From contig OZ017795.1 in NCBI GenBank assembly GCA_963969395.1, positions 38,731,063 through 38,795,062 on the forward strand: DNA of 64,000 nt, read 5' to 3'. Shown in pieces: positions 21,181 to 33,720 of this stretch. The notes beneath the pieces are model-generated. The model saw only the letters and a list, made by a program, of their open reading frames with translations, was not told the DNA's origin and did no database searches. Position 1 is the stretch's first letter. Each line of letters starts with the position of its first letter. The stretch is from Pseudoscleropodium purum. Taxonomy: Eukaryota; Streptophyta; Bryopsida; Hypnales; Brachytheciaceae. The position numbers and the translations under genes were made by a program.

Positions 21181-22830
21181 TGGCCACAAGGATAAGAATT
21201 TGCTTCCAATTAATTATTTTTTTTATGAACTCTTCTTTTATTCTTTTATCTTTATCTCCAACTTGGTTCTTGATTCCTTTATTTAGCACTTGAATATTCT
21301 TCAACAGCATCCACCAACCAGGAAAGAACTTGTCTCCTAATCGGCTATCAAATTTACTTTGTTCCGCCTTTCTCTGCTTCCAATTTGGTTTACTACAAGG
21401 ACACTCTTTACAGCTTCCTAAACTCGTTTACTTCATCCACTTTCAATCTCACAACTTGGTCTCAAAAATTCTTCAAATTCCGAATTGAATATGTAATTCA
21501 TTTACTTTAATCATCCAGCACACACAGAAAGACAACTTGTAAATCAATTCCATTATATTCATCTTCCCAAATTGGCAAACAAAATCACCAATACACTTTG
21601 AAAGTATTACACTAAACTACTTTGCTACACTTGGGCTCTTCAACTCCCCAAATAGGATCTTATCATTCAACTAACAAATCAACCTTAATGTTCATAATCC
21701 TTTCCTAGTTGCTCATCAACTAAAAATATATTCTATTAAGTTCATTCCATTTCCTCCAAGTATTACAATTTGGTTTTAATCTCTACAGCACTCCAATCAC
21801 TCTACTACCAGATTTAACACTTCTGCACAGATTTCTCCGAATAGGATCCATCAATTTAGCACAACTACTCATCCAAATCCGACTAATATAAATCTCCGCA
21901 CCAACTTGGACTATCACACATCCACTGCATTCTAACTTAAATCACACGCCTCCAAGAATTCACCATTCAACACACGCCTCCAAGCCTTCACCCGACTTGG
22001 AAAAGTCTCCATCGAACTCCTACATAACCAGGGTTGACACGACGTCCGGATGCGGACACTGTGTCCGCAGCGTCCGCTGACATTCGCGGTCCCGGCGGAC
22101 GCAACGTCCGCCTGTCCCCCGTCCGCCCCGTCCGCCCGATTACGGCCGTCCAATTGACACGCGAACTAATGTGGTCCACATGATCTGGGCGTCTGCCTCG
22201 GGCCGTCCGCCCCGTCCGTCCACCCCGCCCGTCCGCTTTCCGACGGCGGGAGGGATGCTGCGTCCGCCAGCGTCCGTGCATCCGGACGTCCGGGTTACAG
22301 ACGCTTTTTTCGGGCAGACATAGAGATTCGTCAACCCTGTGAATAACTCCGCACACTTTCCCACTGCCATACACTGGCCGAAACACACTTCCAACTAGAA
22401 CACACACACAAACCGATCCAACCTTGGATCCACAAACACACTTCCCAATTAGGAAATCACACGCACTTAAACACAAACACACACAAGCAAACAAATACGC
22501 AGCCTACATCGACTGGGACACACATTGGACTTGCTTGACAATGGATAAAAGAAATGACCGCCCAAAAATGACCCAAATAGGAACTAGGGAAGACGACACT
22601 CAATTGCCCAACCAACTCAGCAGCTTCAACTGGAGCAACTGACATTCCTACTTGGACCTCTCACACTCCCCGACTTGCCAACTCGGACTCACCAAACAGC
22701 ATCCTAATGGGCTAGGAGACCACCAACCAACCATGACCCAACTTTCGACTTGGACCTCAAACCACACTAATTGATCCATTCTACTCCAAATTGGACACCA
22801 TTCAATGCTCTAAAACAACCAAACAGCACT
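21181..22830. repeat. CCAANTTGG-box repeat field
   Basis: Words such as CCAACTTGG, CCAATTTGG and CGACTTGG recur every 20-70 bp in otherwise unrelated C/T/A-rich sequence. The field is interrupted by the MITE at 22029-22339. No frame is open through it. Confidence 0.4.
22029..22339. mobile_element. CGTCCG-rich hAT-type MITE, 311 bp
   Basis: The ends are CAGGGTTGACA and, inverted, CAGGGTTGACG. The flanks TACATAAC (22021-22028) and TGAATAAC (22340-22347) agree at 6 of 8 bases. At least ten CGTCCG words occur, making it a GC island in AT-rich DNA. It is homologous, in opposite orientation, to the element at 25773-26080. The ORFs crossing it have no protein-like features. Confidence 0.75.
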
Positions 22831-22839
22831 CTCAACTCA

Positions 22840-24528
22840 CCAACTGCTTGCAATAAACTACAAATTACACTCCGGTTTGTACAAAATAGAACCAAAATTT
22901 ATCACCTATCAAACTATCTACATATGCTATCTTCAAAGTGTTACAAAAATGACAATTTTCAGAATTTTGGAAAAAATAAAATAGAATAATAAGTAGATTA
23001 TTAGAGCTATAGAATCCTAATTTAGCTCAAAAAGTTTTCAAATCAAGAACTATGTGAAAATTCAAGATTTGACTTTCAAAATGCCTATTGCATTGTCTTT
23101 TAATTCCTAATTAAAGGACTAAATTATGTTTTTTCGACAACAAATCAATTTTAGGCAATTCAATGCAAATGGAATTTTTATTTTTTTTATTTAAAATTTT
23201 TACACAACATGTGCCCAAGGAGTATCTTTAAGCCTAATAATTATCATAATTTTTGCCCACATGGTTCAAAAGTAATTGCATGATATGTAATTTTCAATGC
23301 TTAAGGGCCAACCCAAAAAATTCTTAAGAAATCACTTTTAAGAAAAAAGAAATATGAAATTAGTTTTATAGATTTATATATACATAGAAAGTTTTGAATC
23401 AATTCATTTTTTATTTTTGAGATGAAAGTTATGAGGTGCTCTAATTTTTGGACAATTATGGATGTCCTACCCTAAATTAAACTGTGGAGTCTTCTATTTA
23501 ACCCCAAAAGTCCCAAGTGTTCCCTTGGGGGATACTTGGGTTTTTGGGTAAGCTCATTCAATCTTAATATTCAACATGATTTTTTCAAACTTTTTGTGAG
23601 TGTGTAGTTTCATACAAGCTTCGCATGCATATAAATTTCATAGAATTCTGACTTATGGTTTAAAAGTTTTGAGTATTTTTGTGAAAATTTCAATTCATTG
23701 GGCAGTTGCAGATTTGCAGGCAAGGGAATCTGCCTTGATTATGGCAAGGTAGCAGCATGGGACAAAAGGGGAGTCTAAGGAGAAGGTAACAGGTTCCATG
23801 ATGAAGGGTTTGTAGTTTAGAATTTTAGATAGTTACTAGCGATTGGCATTTGCTTTACTACGCATTAAATATATTACTTTCATCAATTTTTCATGTGATA
23901 GAATGTAGATAAATAAAGTATATATAATCTTTAAATGAAAACATTGACATCCTCATATAATATTTTTTGAAAAATAAATAAATATATATATAGAGTGTGC
24001 AATAGAAAATAATTAAAGAAAATATTTATATCATAATTTTCACAAAAAGCCTTTGCAAAGATGAAAACATTGCAATAAAAAGAAATTAATCAAGTGAACA
24101 ACGTAAGTAGAAACTTCACATTTGAATATGTAGAGCAATAGTTTCAATTTCAAGAAAATCTTCAATTAGAAAATTATTAATCTTTGTATTAAACCTACAA
24201 ATATATATATGATGAAATGTAGAATAATTTCAATATTTTTGGAATCAAAATCTTTACAATTAAAGAATATCCAAAATCTTCACCTATAGAAATGTAGAAT
24301 AAATATTCTAGTTTCAATAAAAGATTTAGATAATAAATTATAAAAATCTTCATAATCATTTGAATATATTGCAATCTAGAATAAAAGAAAGAAAAGATAT
24401 ATTCAAATTAAAATTTATATATTAGAATCTTTGCATATTTGGCTATTTGCATACTCTCAAAGAAAAGTGATAAATTTTATAAGGAGATTGCATCTAAAGA
24501 TGAATGCTTGGAAATATCCTTCCATTGA
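22840..24528. other. AT-rich intergenic region with dispersed repeat blocks
   Basis: No gene seen. 23.3-23.6 kb shares blocks with the 31-kb, 49-kb and 53-kb repeat copies, including a TTCCCTTGGGG-type stretch. 23.8-24.5 kb is very AT-rich. Confidence 0.35.
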
Positions 24529-24558
24529 CTATAAAAGATTGTAGCAAAATGGCTACAA
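24529..24558 (-). other. Possible Helitron 3' terminus with hairpin
   Basis: On the minus strand a 7-bp stem (TTGTAGC/GCTACAA, 24558-24539) with a 6-base loop is followed 9-10 bases later by TATAG and then T. Helitrons end in a short hairpin about 10 bases before CTRR, followed by target T. Here the terminal C is replaced by A, so the match is imperfect. Confidence 0.35.
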
Positions 24559-24769
24559 ATATCATCCTACCATATTTATTCATATAGTAGGGTATTTCAA
24601 TTCAGACAATGAAATAATAATGAACTCCAAAAGAATGCAATTGAATGGAAGGGGATGTCGCTGAAGCATGCATGAACCCCAAACATGTAGAGTTTGGAAC
24701 AAACTCTTAACTTTTCCATCCACTTCATTCAAGTGTAAATACATGTAGGAAATCTCCAAGACAATGTCA

Positions 24770-27700
24770 TGCAAAAACCTCATGATAAACCACATTTTTT
24801 ACCATTCCCATGGCTTTTGAATTGTCATTAGTGACCTTAATGTTTGTAGGATGTCTACCATAAGAGAAAGCCACATATAATTGACCATGGCTAAATACTT
24901 CATTTCAAAGATAAATGTCGACTCAATTATATGATTGGCCTTGGGATTTGTTGATTATCATTGCAAAAGCACCAATGATAGGAAATTGTCTCTGATATAG
25001 TGTAAATGGCAAATGGCTATTATTGCAATGATATGTGATTCTTGAAATCAACACTTCTTGGCCACAATGATACCCTTCCACAATTTCTCACAATAATACA
25101 AATGGAGATACTTATAACAAACATAAGCGACTACCATTGCACAAACCTTTTGCTGAATTTAAATTTCTTAACAACATTACATATTGACCACATTTAAGAT
25201 TTAATTGATGAGGTGGCAAACCACTAAGATGTAGAAAATTTAAAAACTCTACCGGATAATGATGGATATGTTTATCATTTTTGTGAATAAAATCAATGCT
25301 AAAACATTGATGCTTGTCACTAGTCATACGGTTAGTGATTTTACGGTTGATTTCTTGGGCATCATCATTTCAGACAACCAAAATTATACGCTCAGAAAAA
25401 TCAACCAGATCATCAAAAATTGCATTAGTAAGTCCATTTAAAGAATTTTCATGCCCAACCATTCCAAGCTGTAGGTCTATCTCTCAACCAGTTTTGCTTT
25501 CACCAATATTTAATAAAAATTGTTGAAAATCCGGTTAACTTTGTAAACACATATTAGTGGTGAAATGAAAATGTTGCATTAGTGGAAACAAATATGAACT
25601 TTGCAAACAAGCCTCAATAGTTTGCTTACAACCTCCACCTACAATGACAGGTAAAGTTTGGCGAAAATCACCACCATATAAATTATAAGACCGCTATTTG
25701 AAGTATCAAGACCTTGAATATCTTGCAATGATCGATCTATTGCTTCGATCATAAATCTATGTCCAATACAAGCAGGGTTGACGAATCTCAACGTCTGCAC
25801 CAATAGCGTCCGTTTTCCGGACGTCCGGACGCTAGCGGACGCAACGTTCCGACCGCCGTCAGAAAGCGGATGGGCGGGGCGGACGCCTAGATCGTGCGGA
25901 CCAAATCAATCTGCACATCGATCGGACGGCCGTAATTGGGCGGACAGACAAACGGGCGGACGGGGCAGATGGGCGGACAGGCGGACGCTGCGTCCGCCGG
26001 GACCGCGAATGTCAGGGTACGCTGCAGACACAGCGTCCGCGTCCGGACGTCCCGGACGTCCGAACGTCGTGTCAACCTTGAACACAAGCTTCATCACATA
26101 CAATCAATTGTACTTCATGTAAATTTTGAGCACTAATCAAATATGTTGATGTATCATGCAATTGTAATGTAATGGCAAGAGATGAATGTGTTGTTTGTCC
26201 TTCATACAAAAGACAAACAACAATTCCATTTGTGGCTATTGCCATACATTTAATATCACAACTTCGAAGATAACCTAATATGGTATTGTATACAAAAGTC
26301 TTACCAGTACCCCTAGGGCCATTCAAAAAATATAACTTACACAAAGAATGACGTTCTAAAATGACATTAGTAACTGCATTGAAAACAATATGATGTTCTT
26401 CATTTAGTTTGTCCATATCTTCTTCTATAAAATTAATGTTTAAATTATCTAAGTTATTGTTGTCATTGGCATCATCACCAACATCAACAGTATTTGAATA
26501 GCCAAATTCATTTAAATCTTGAATGTCTAAAAAATCTTCAATGCATTTATTATTCAACGACAAATGTTCATTAATGAACAAAATCACTTTGCTATAGCAA
26601 TTTTGGTCATTAAGCCAATCATTAAACATAGCATCAATATGTCTCCTCAACAAATCAAGAGGGTCCAATGGTTGTTCAAACACAAATATTGAAAACAACC
26701 GTTGAATTTGTTTAGACAATGAAATGACAAGTGCCTCTTGAAGACAATTGTCCTATTCACTATCATCTTGGAAAAGTCCTCTTGCAATGCAAGCGGCTTA
26801 TACGTTGAATGTATTGTATTTTGAAAACAAAATAGGTCATCAAACGAAGTTGGTACTTCAACATGAGTCAACAACAAATGCAAGTAAAATAATTCGGTAC
26901 CTATAGGAACCATGTTTACTCTACCAAAACCTTTAATTTTACATTTTCTTTTTTCCCACAAATGATTCTTCTCATTCTACTTATAGTGCAATAAAAGATT
27001 CATGTATTGAAAAAGCATATGATTGCCTTGATTTCCAAAAGCAATCAAAGTACGAATATGACGATTGAGTTCAAAAAACTTTGTAAATTTGGTTTTAGTG
27101 TTTTGATTAATCATTGATTGTAAAGATGTTCGTTCTTGGAAAGTAACATATTGTTGATCAGGATTCAAGAAGATGAATAGATAAACGACAAATACTATGA
27201 CTCTTGTTGGTTTCAAAACCAAAGAGCCTCCAACATGTTTCTTGCGTAGCAACATAGTGTTCTTCTAAAAATTCCTTAATCTCATCGACAACCTTATTTG
27301 TTTCTACAATGCCATGATTTGAACCTTTAAAAATATATTTATGGAGGTATTTCACAGTTTTTACTAAATTACAAACCTCCATATTAATATAGCAAGTAAA
27401 ACAGCCTATTAAATATGGATTGTATGGCACAACCCATTGATTATCCAAAAAAACAATTTGACCATATATATTTTTCAACATAGCAATTGTCATTTCGACG
27501 ACGATGCAAAACATGACAATCACCATCCATCTCGGTGGTATCTCAAGATTACATTGAATAGTACTTGGAGCATTTTTCATCCTCCATGCACGAACAATTG
27601 AGATTATCCAAATTACATGAACCATGCATCATGTGCTTAGCAACTACAGCATAAAGTTACGGTTTTTTATTCAAATCTAGAATCTCAACACATACAACTC

Positions 27701-29115
27701 TATCTACAAGGTCACAATTGTTAACCTTGTCTTTCAACCAAAGAAGAATGTGAGCGTGAAGGAGACCGCACTTGTGAAACTCAATAATATAACAAAAAGC
27801 AATTGTTTCCCTTAGTATATTTTTTTTTGTGATTTCATCCATCATTGCTTTTAATTTGAGCTCAAAGATATGTACTACAACATCTAGATGATCGGGAGGA
27901 CTTTGACCTAGTTCAAGCTCATCAATGATCTCAAATCAATTTGAATTACATGTCATTGTGACAAATAAATCCAATTTGCCTAAAACTCTAACTAAGACCA
28001 TACTATTGTGAAAGAATTTCTGCATGTATTGAGGAGATCCAATGAATGTAGCAGGTAAAACAATGTGGTGCCCAATGTGTCCTCCACTATCGTTGTACAT
28101 AGCATCTACAATACCTTGATAACATTTTACTTGAAGTTTTATTTGATGTTGTCTAATGAAAAACAAGTTTTTATGTTCTACAGACAAATATTAATCTACT
28201 ACATATTGTTGAAATAATCTACCGGCCCTATGCAATATATTAGATTGAGGTCGCTTATGAAGCATATATTGAACAAATGACTTTAAAGCCATCTCAGTAT
28301 CTACTTTGAAAGTAGGTGACCATTTACATCGACCATCCAGAAACAACAAAGGGTACAATAAAGCATCATAAGTTGAATGAATTTCTTTTATCTATTGTAA
28401 ATTTTCACCATGTCAGTGAAAAATAATATCTCAATCGAATTCTAAACATTGTTCATCAAGAACAACAACAGCAACCTCTAGAACCATAGGGCAATTGTAT
28501 TGATGACGATATTCACCAATAAGAGTCTCACCGGTGATACAAAGTCCCATGTTATATCCTCCCAAAAGAACATGACATGAAGACTTAAAATCACAAACCA
28601 ATGCATTGATTGATTCTAAAACCTCTTGGATGTTATTAACGGTCTTATGGTTTAGATCATCAAAGATCTCTATGCGATGATTGGTTTGTAAATCATCACC
28701 TAAAAAGTAAATTTGCACAAATCTTGCGCCGTGATCTACTTCGGGTTCTAAATCTCCAATATGATGACATAACTCTCCATTTACACGAAAAGTATATATT
28801 CCTCGACCCTTGGCTTAGCTAAACTGAAATTTACTACGTATACTTGTAAACACAAACGCTTCATTATGTTTTTTAATGGACTTAAGAAATCCTCAAGAAT
28901 TGGGTGTATTACCCATAAAAAGCTCATTGAGTATGGGGTGAATGGTAGGATGGCTAACATGTTCACTACCAACTTTACCATTGTAATAACAAATTGTTGT
29001 TTTTTCTTTCCTAAAACAAAATGTTAAACATTTTGGACATTGGATGGCCATAGATCCAAGATTATCGATATCAACATTTACATAGTCATCAATTGTAAAC
29101 AAAGCTTGAGCCATA
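24770..29115 (-). pseudogene. Helitron Rep-helicase, decayed and MITE-interrupted
   Basis: Reading the minus strand downward, fragments appear in the order of a plant Helitron transposase. A CPKC zinc-type N-terminus (29114-28893) is followed by the conserved middle region (28718-27936). The Rep domain has its HUH motif, HAHI, in LLHAHILLWL (near 27758) and the two catalytic tyrosines in VKYLHKYIFKG (near 27349 and 27337). Next comes the linker (26961-26647), then a PIF1-type helicase with Walker A GPRGTGKT (26320-26297) and Walker B CDEA just before 26088. The C-terminal helicase motifs (about 25330-24770) include a MLLRNLNSAKGLCNGSRL-like block, INKSQGQS and FSHGQLYVA. Several frameshifts and stops break it. 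A 308-bp hAT-type MITE (25773-26080) sits directly after Walker B. No intact protein can be made. Confidence 0.85.
25773..26080. mobile_element. CGTCCG-rich hAT-type MITE inside Helitron helicase, 308 bp
   Basis: The ends are CAGGGTTGACG and, inverted, CAAGGTTGACA. The flanks AATACAAG (25765-25772) and AACACAAG (26081-26088) agree at 7 of 8 bases. Removing one flank plus the element would rejoin the helicase frame from Asp-Glu-Ala-Cys to Ile-Gly-His-Arg, which confirms both ends. It is the inverted homologue of 22029-22339 and is dense in GGACG/CGTCC words. Confidence 0.85.
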
Positions 29116-29289
29116 GTCTACAAAAGATGACAATCACAAATCCTAAAACTCGCACTTTAGGATGTGGAAACAAAAAATAATGGTTTTGAAATTGCACCTT
29201 TATAACTTGTACTCCAAAAATCTTCACTCCTTGAATATGCTCTACTTCACTCCAACTTTTGTTTCCTAACATCCATAACACATCAACAT

Positions 29290-30060
29290 ATATTCAATAA
29301 CAAAATTTTAGATGCTGGCACCTATTTCAAAATGTAGCTCAAATTTCGCCAAATTGATCAAATTCATGTACATGACATTGCTCAAATTAAATCAAACCAT
29401 TGAAATTATATTCAATTGTTTGTCTCAAAAAACGCTAAAATTATTTAAATTAGGTTTTAAATAGGTCAAACTATTGTCATTAGTTTACATTGCATTAATA
29501 ACATTTGAATCATATTATCCAAATGAAACTCAAATTGCCCAAATTAAATCAAATGATGTTCAAATTGTTCAAATTAGATCAAACTATTGACATTAAGTTC
29601 AATTTCGGTCAAATTCCTCCAATGTGGCTCTAATTTCATCATTCTCTTGGAATTAAGTTGAATTGAAGCTCAAATTGCACTCAATTTGTTCAAATGAATC
29701 TCAAATTGCTCACATTAGGTCAAATTGTTGGCATTAATCTCAAATTAGGTTAAATTGCTCTCTAAGAATGCTCTAATTGCTCCAATTTGGCTCTAATTAT
29801 ATCAATCTTTAGGAATTAAGTTGAATTGAAGCTCAAATTACACCCAATTTGTTCAAAAGAAACTCAAATTGCTCCAAAAATGCTTCAAGAATGCTCCAAT
29901 TGCTCCAAGATTGCTCCAATTGTTCCAAGTGCTCCAATTTGGCTCTAATTACATCAATCTCTTGTGTGAAATTAGATTGAAACTCAAATGACATTCAAAT
30001 TGTTCAAATGAAACTCAATGTTCAAACCACCATTCTATACATGAATTCAAATTTGCTCAA
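29290..30060. repeat. CAAATT-rich degenerate repeat field
   Basis: Words such as CTCAAATTGCTC, AATTAGGTCAAA and GCTCCAATTTGGCTC recur every 10-40 bp over about 770 bp. It lies directly upstream (minus-strand sense) of the Helitron coding remains and may be that element's 5' region. The 5' terminus was not found. Confidence 0.45.
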
Positions 30061-30369
30061 AACAAATGTGAAGAAGATACCTTGGAGGTATTGTTGAACT
30101 CAAGAACACTACTGCTTCGTAAATTTCTTTCTTCACAACTAATGGTGATCAAAATTGAAGAATTAAAATGCAAATTTCTCAAATTGCAAGGACTTTGTAA
30201 AGACTTTGTTGTGGAATCCAAAATTGCTTCAAGTTAATAAAAGTTTCAAATCATTTGATAGTAACAATAGAACATTAGAATCAAGAATACTTAGAAAATC
30301 ATAGAATCCTGCAAGTAGAATGAAGTGTGAAGCCAAAAATACCTTAACATCCATAATATCACTCTACTT

Positions 30370-30465
30370 CTGTAATATCACATTTTAACACTGTGTGATA
30401 TTACAGAGGTGCAGTGGTCGTTGTAACTCTGTAATATCACACAGTGTTAAAATGTGACATTACAG
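30370..30465. repeat. Nested palindrome, possible MITE
   Basis: Two 39-bp arms (30370-30408 and 30427-30465) form an inverted repeat with one mismatch around an 18-base loop. Each arm is itself bounded by the inverted word CTGTAATATCACA/TGTGATATTACAG, so the word occurs four times in alternating orientation. No target duplication was found. Confidence 0.65.
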
Positions 30466-30659
30466 AGGACATTGTGATTTTAGTAGTATGATGATAGTTC
30501 TCCATTGGAAGTTCTAGGTAACTCAGAGCTCCCAATGATTAGAATAGACCGCGAACATATTGGGAACACACCTTGACCCTTTTTCCATGCCATGCCCAAA
30601 GCCATATTCCATTATTTATTCACATAGTGCTTCTAAATTCCATAGGTAATAGAGTTTGG

Positions 30660-32640
30660 TTGTTTTTTTCAAATTTTTTTTGGAGATTGTAAAGGCATTC
30701 TATATCTTTCAATCCACCGTGTGGATTTTTGAGTTTCAAATTTATGTGGTGGAAAACTTGCTCGAAAAATTATGTAAGGCATTGTGAACTTTTAGACATT
30801 GTTGCATTGCAATATTTTTTTGGATGTGTTCCATGTCATTTTTTGACTTGAAATTTTTTGGAGACATTTCTAACATGATCTAGAATATTGTAGATTTTTA
30901 ATTTAGGCACCCATAGTAGAAATGTTTTCCACAATCAATGGTCAAAGACAGCTGAAATTGTCGGGCATAGTCAAAAAATAAATAAAAAATGACTTCAAAT
31001 GCTTATATCTTTCAATCCGTGTGGTCAAATGTTACAGAGAATTTACGGCTTCCTCTTCTATAAGTCAATTACAAGATCCTATGGTTAGATTTCCAATAAA
31101 AACATTTTGTTGAAAATTTTAATAAACGCAATAGTAGGGGCAATTTTGAGTGGTTTTTGACAAAAAAAAATGGCCTTGGGACTTTAGGGGAATAGGGGTT
31201 AACTCTATTGTAAATATTTTTTGAAAAAAATAAAACAAGATGAAGTAGATTACTTATTATTACATTACAACTATTGAAATTGGCATTTTAAAATTTTATA
31301 ATTAAATTCTTAACAGTTTAGTATTTTGAATCATTTTCTATTTCTTTCTATTTATAATTTTTTTCCTATATGTTGGGCAATTCCAAATGATCTCAAATTT
31401 TCAAGAATATAGCCAACTTTCCTTGAAGAATGAATCTCAAAATGCAACACTAATTTGGACATTTTTTCATACAAATGTGACTTAGTTTTTTGTAGGGGCC
31501 AAAAATAGGATTTATGTCAATTCAAACGCTAATATCTTGCAATCTATAAGGTGGAAATTTTCTCCACATCTTTTCAAACTAACATAATACAAGATCCTAT
31601 AGTTATATGTGTCCAAAAATATTTTTCTTCTAAAATTTGGTACTTTTATTAGAAATGGCAATTTTGAAGTGTTTTTGGTAAAAACATAGTTTCTAACTTT
31701 TAAGGGTTAACTCTTAAAGTCTTGTTGTTCCCTTAGGGAACAATGGATTTTTAGCACACTCCTAGGGTCTCAATGGACTGTTGTAATTTTTTGAATTTTT
31801 TGGTGAAGATAGAAAAACACATAAGCTTTCTAAAAATATATTATTTATTTCAATTGGAGACTAGGAGCAAAAGTTATGGCACTAAGAACGCTTTTTTTTC
31901 TTTGGCAAGTAGAATAAAACTTTAAAAAAAATTAACTAAATTTTTTTTGTATAGATTATATTTTTAACTCCATGGGAAGTTTTGATTTATTCCATTTGGA
32001 TTTATTATGCAAAAGTTATAGACAATCTTGTTTTTTGAGCAATCAAAGAATCTTTTTGAAAAAATAACTTCTAGAATTCAATTTTTAACCTCAATTTTCA
32101 TAATTTAAAATAAAAAAGGTTTCACAAGGTTAGGATCTTTTGCTTGAACAATCTCATTGTTGAGATTAGTGTATTTTGTTTTCATCTTAGAGCTATTATC
32201 AATTTAAATTTTCTTTCAATCTTAAACCTACTTCTAATTAACAATTTTTTAATGAGTGAAAATTAAATGTGTATTTTTTTTATTTCTAGACCCTTGATTC
32301 TATTCTCTATGATATAAAATTAGAAATTCAAAATCAATAGAGCAAAAATTACAATTTATGAAGGTTCAAAACCAAAAATTGTAGTTGAGCAAGGTGCCAA
32401 AAGATTTGTTTCCTTCACTTTAAATGCAAATATCTTGCAATCTACAAAGTTAAAGTTTGTGAAATTTCTTCCACACATTTTTATATTAGACTAGTATAAT
32501 ATCCTTTAGTTAGATTTACCAAAATATATTAAACATTTTTTTTCTCTTTGCTATAGAAATGGCAATTTTGAGTGGTTTATGATAGAAAAGAGGCATTGGA
32601 ACTTTAGGGATTAAAAATTAACTGTAAACTTTCCAGTCGT
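30660..32640 (+). repeat. Dispersed repeat modules, three in a row
   Basis: Three diverged modules (about 30990-31205, 31500-31720 and 32395-32630) share an order: an AATCTTGCAATC-like start, a TTTCTTCCACACA stretch, AAATGGCAATTTTGAGTGGTTT, then a GGACTTTAGGGGTTAA-like end. Related modules occur near 12.6, 34.4, 34.7, 49.9 and, inverted, 53.1 kb. No coding frame is seen. Confidence 0.55.
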
Positions 32641-32739
32641 TTTTTCATACATAGTATTAACTATTAGTGTGCTTTGTGCATAGTTACAGAATAATAATAT
32701 AGTAAAATGAAACCAAAAGCCAAGAAACAAAGTCCATAC

Positions 32740-33720
32740 ACCCCTTCTCACATAGAACTTTCCAACAGGACAAAAATTGCAACTAGAGGATGCACGGTCC
32801 TAGAGATCTCAATGTAACAAACAAAAGAAAATAAACATTGTAACTTAAAATATAGACTTGTATCTCTCATGCCATTGTCATAGTCAAAATAAAAGTGAAA
32901 GTAATTTTCAAAACTTTTTAATTCAATATCTCTTCTTTTGTAGGTCAAAATACCATGGAACAAAATCCGTGCATCCCTCCTTATCGAGGGCTTTTTAACG
33001 ATACCAAGAATGCAATCAAGGGCCATATAGTCCAAGAAAGCTCAATGTAGCAAACAAAATAACAAAATAACCTAACTTAAGATATGGATATAATATCAAA
33101 ATTTAAACTATCACTAGTGTGTCCTATGCCTTTGCCACGATCAGAATAAAAGTAAAAATAAACTTTTAATTTTTTAATTCATTAAAACTTTGAAATTCAA
33201 TAACTTTCACATCGTAGTGTAAGACTATGCCAAGAGGTTGTATTCTTGGTACAAATAGAAAGTTTTATGCACAAAAGAATGTATAGACTTTGTTTTGTGG
33301 TGTTTCAACATGCCTTATCAAAGTTATGGTTTTTTCAAAATAAAAGATAATTTAATTCAACTTTTTTAATTCATTAAAACTTTGAAATTCAATAACTTTT
33401 ACATCATAGTGTAAAACTATGCCAAGAGGTTGTGTTCTTGGTACAAATAAAAAAGCTTTATGTGCAAAAGAGTGCATGGGCTTTATTTCATGGCATTTGG
33501 ACTTGCTATGTGAAAGTCATGGTTTTTATAATATAAAAGATATTTTAATTCAAAATTTTAATTCATAAAATTGACTTTGAAATTCAATAACTTTCACACT
33601 ATATATCCAAGTGCCAAGAAACAAAGCCCGTGGATCCCTCTTCTCAAAGAGCTTTCTAATGGTACTTCTAAGAATGACTCATGATTCATGATTTTTTTAG
33701 ATCTCAATGTATCAAACAAA
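32740..33720. repeat. Tandem repeat of about 192 bp
   Basis: The phrase TTTGAAATTCAATAACTTT recurs at 33189, 33381 and 33576 (spacings 192 and 195), each followed by a related TATGCCAAGAGGTTG and TTGGTACAAATA block. A more diverged unit precedes them. A second cluster of the same family is at 37.06-37.76 kb. Confidence 0.65.

Noticed and set aside
21932..22494. Overlapping ORFs of 73-168 codons around 22.0-22.5 kb
   Set aside because: They are products of the CGTCCG-rich MITE and its flanks; Arg/Gly/Pro-rich readings arise in any frame of such sequence.
25778..26122. Plus-strand ORF of 114 codons
   Set aside because: It lies inside the third CGTCCG-rich MITE and has no protein features.
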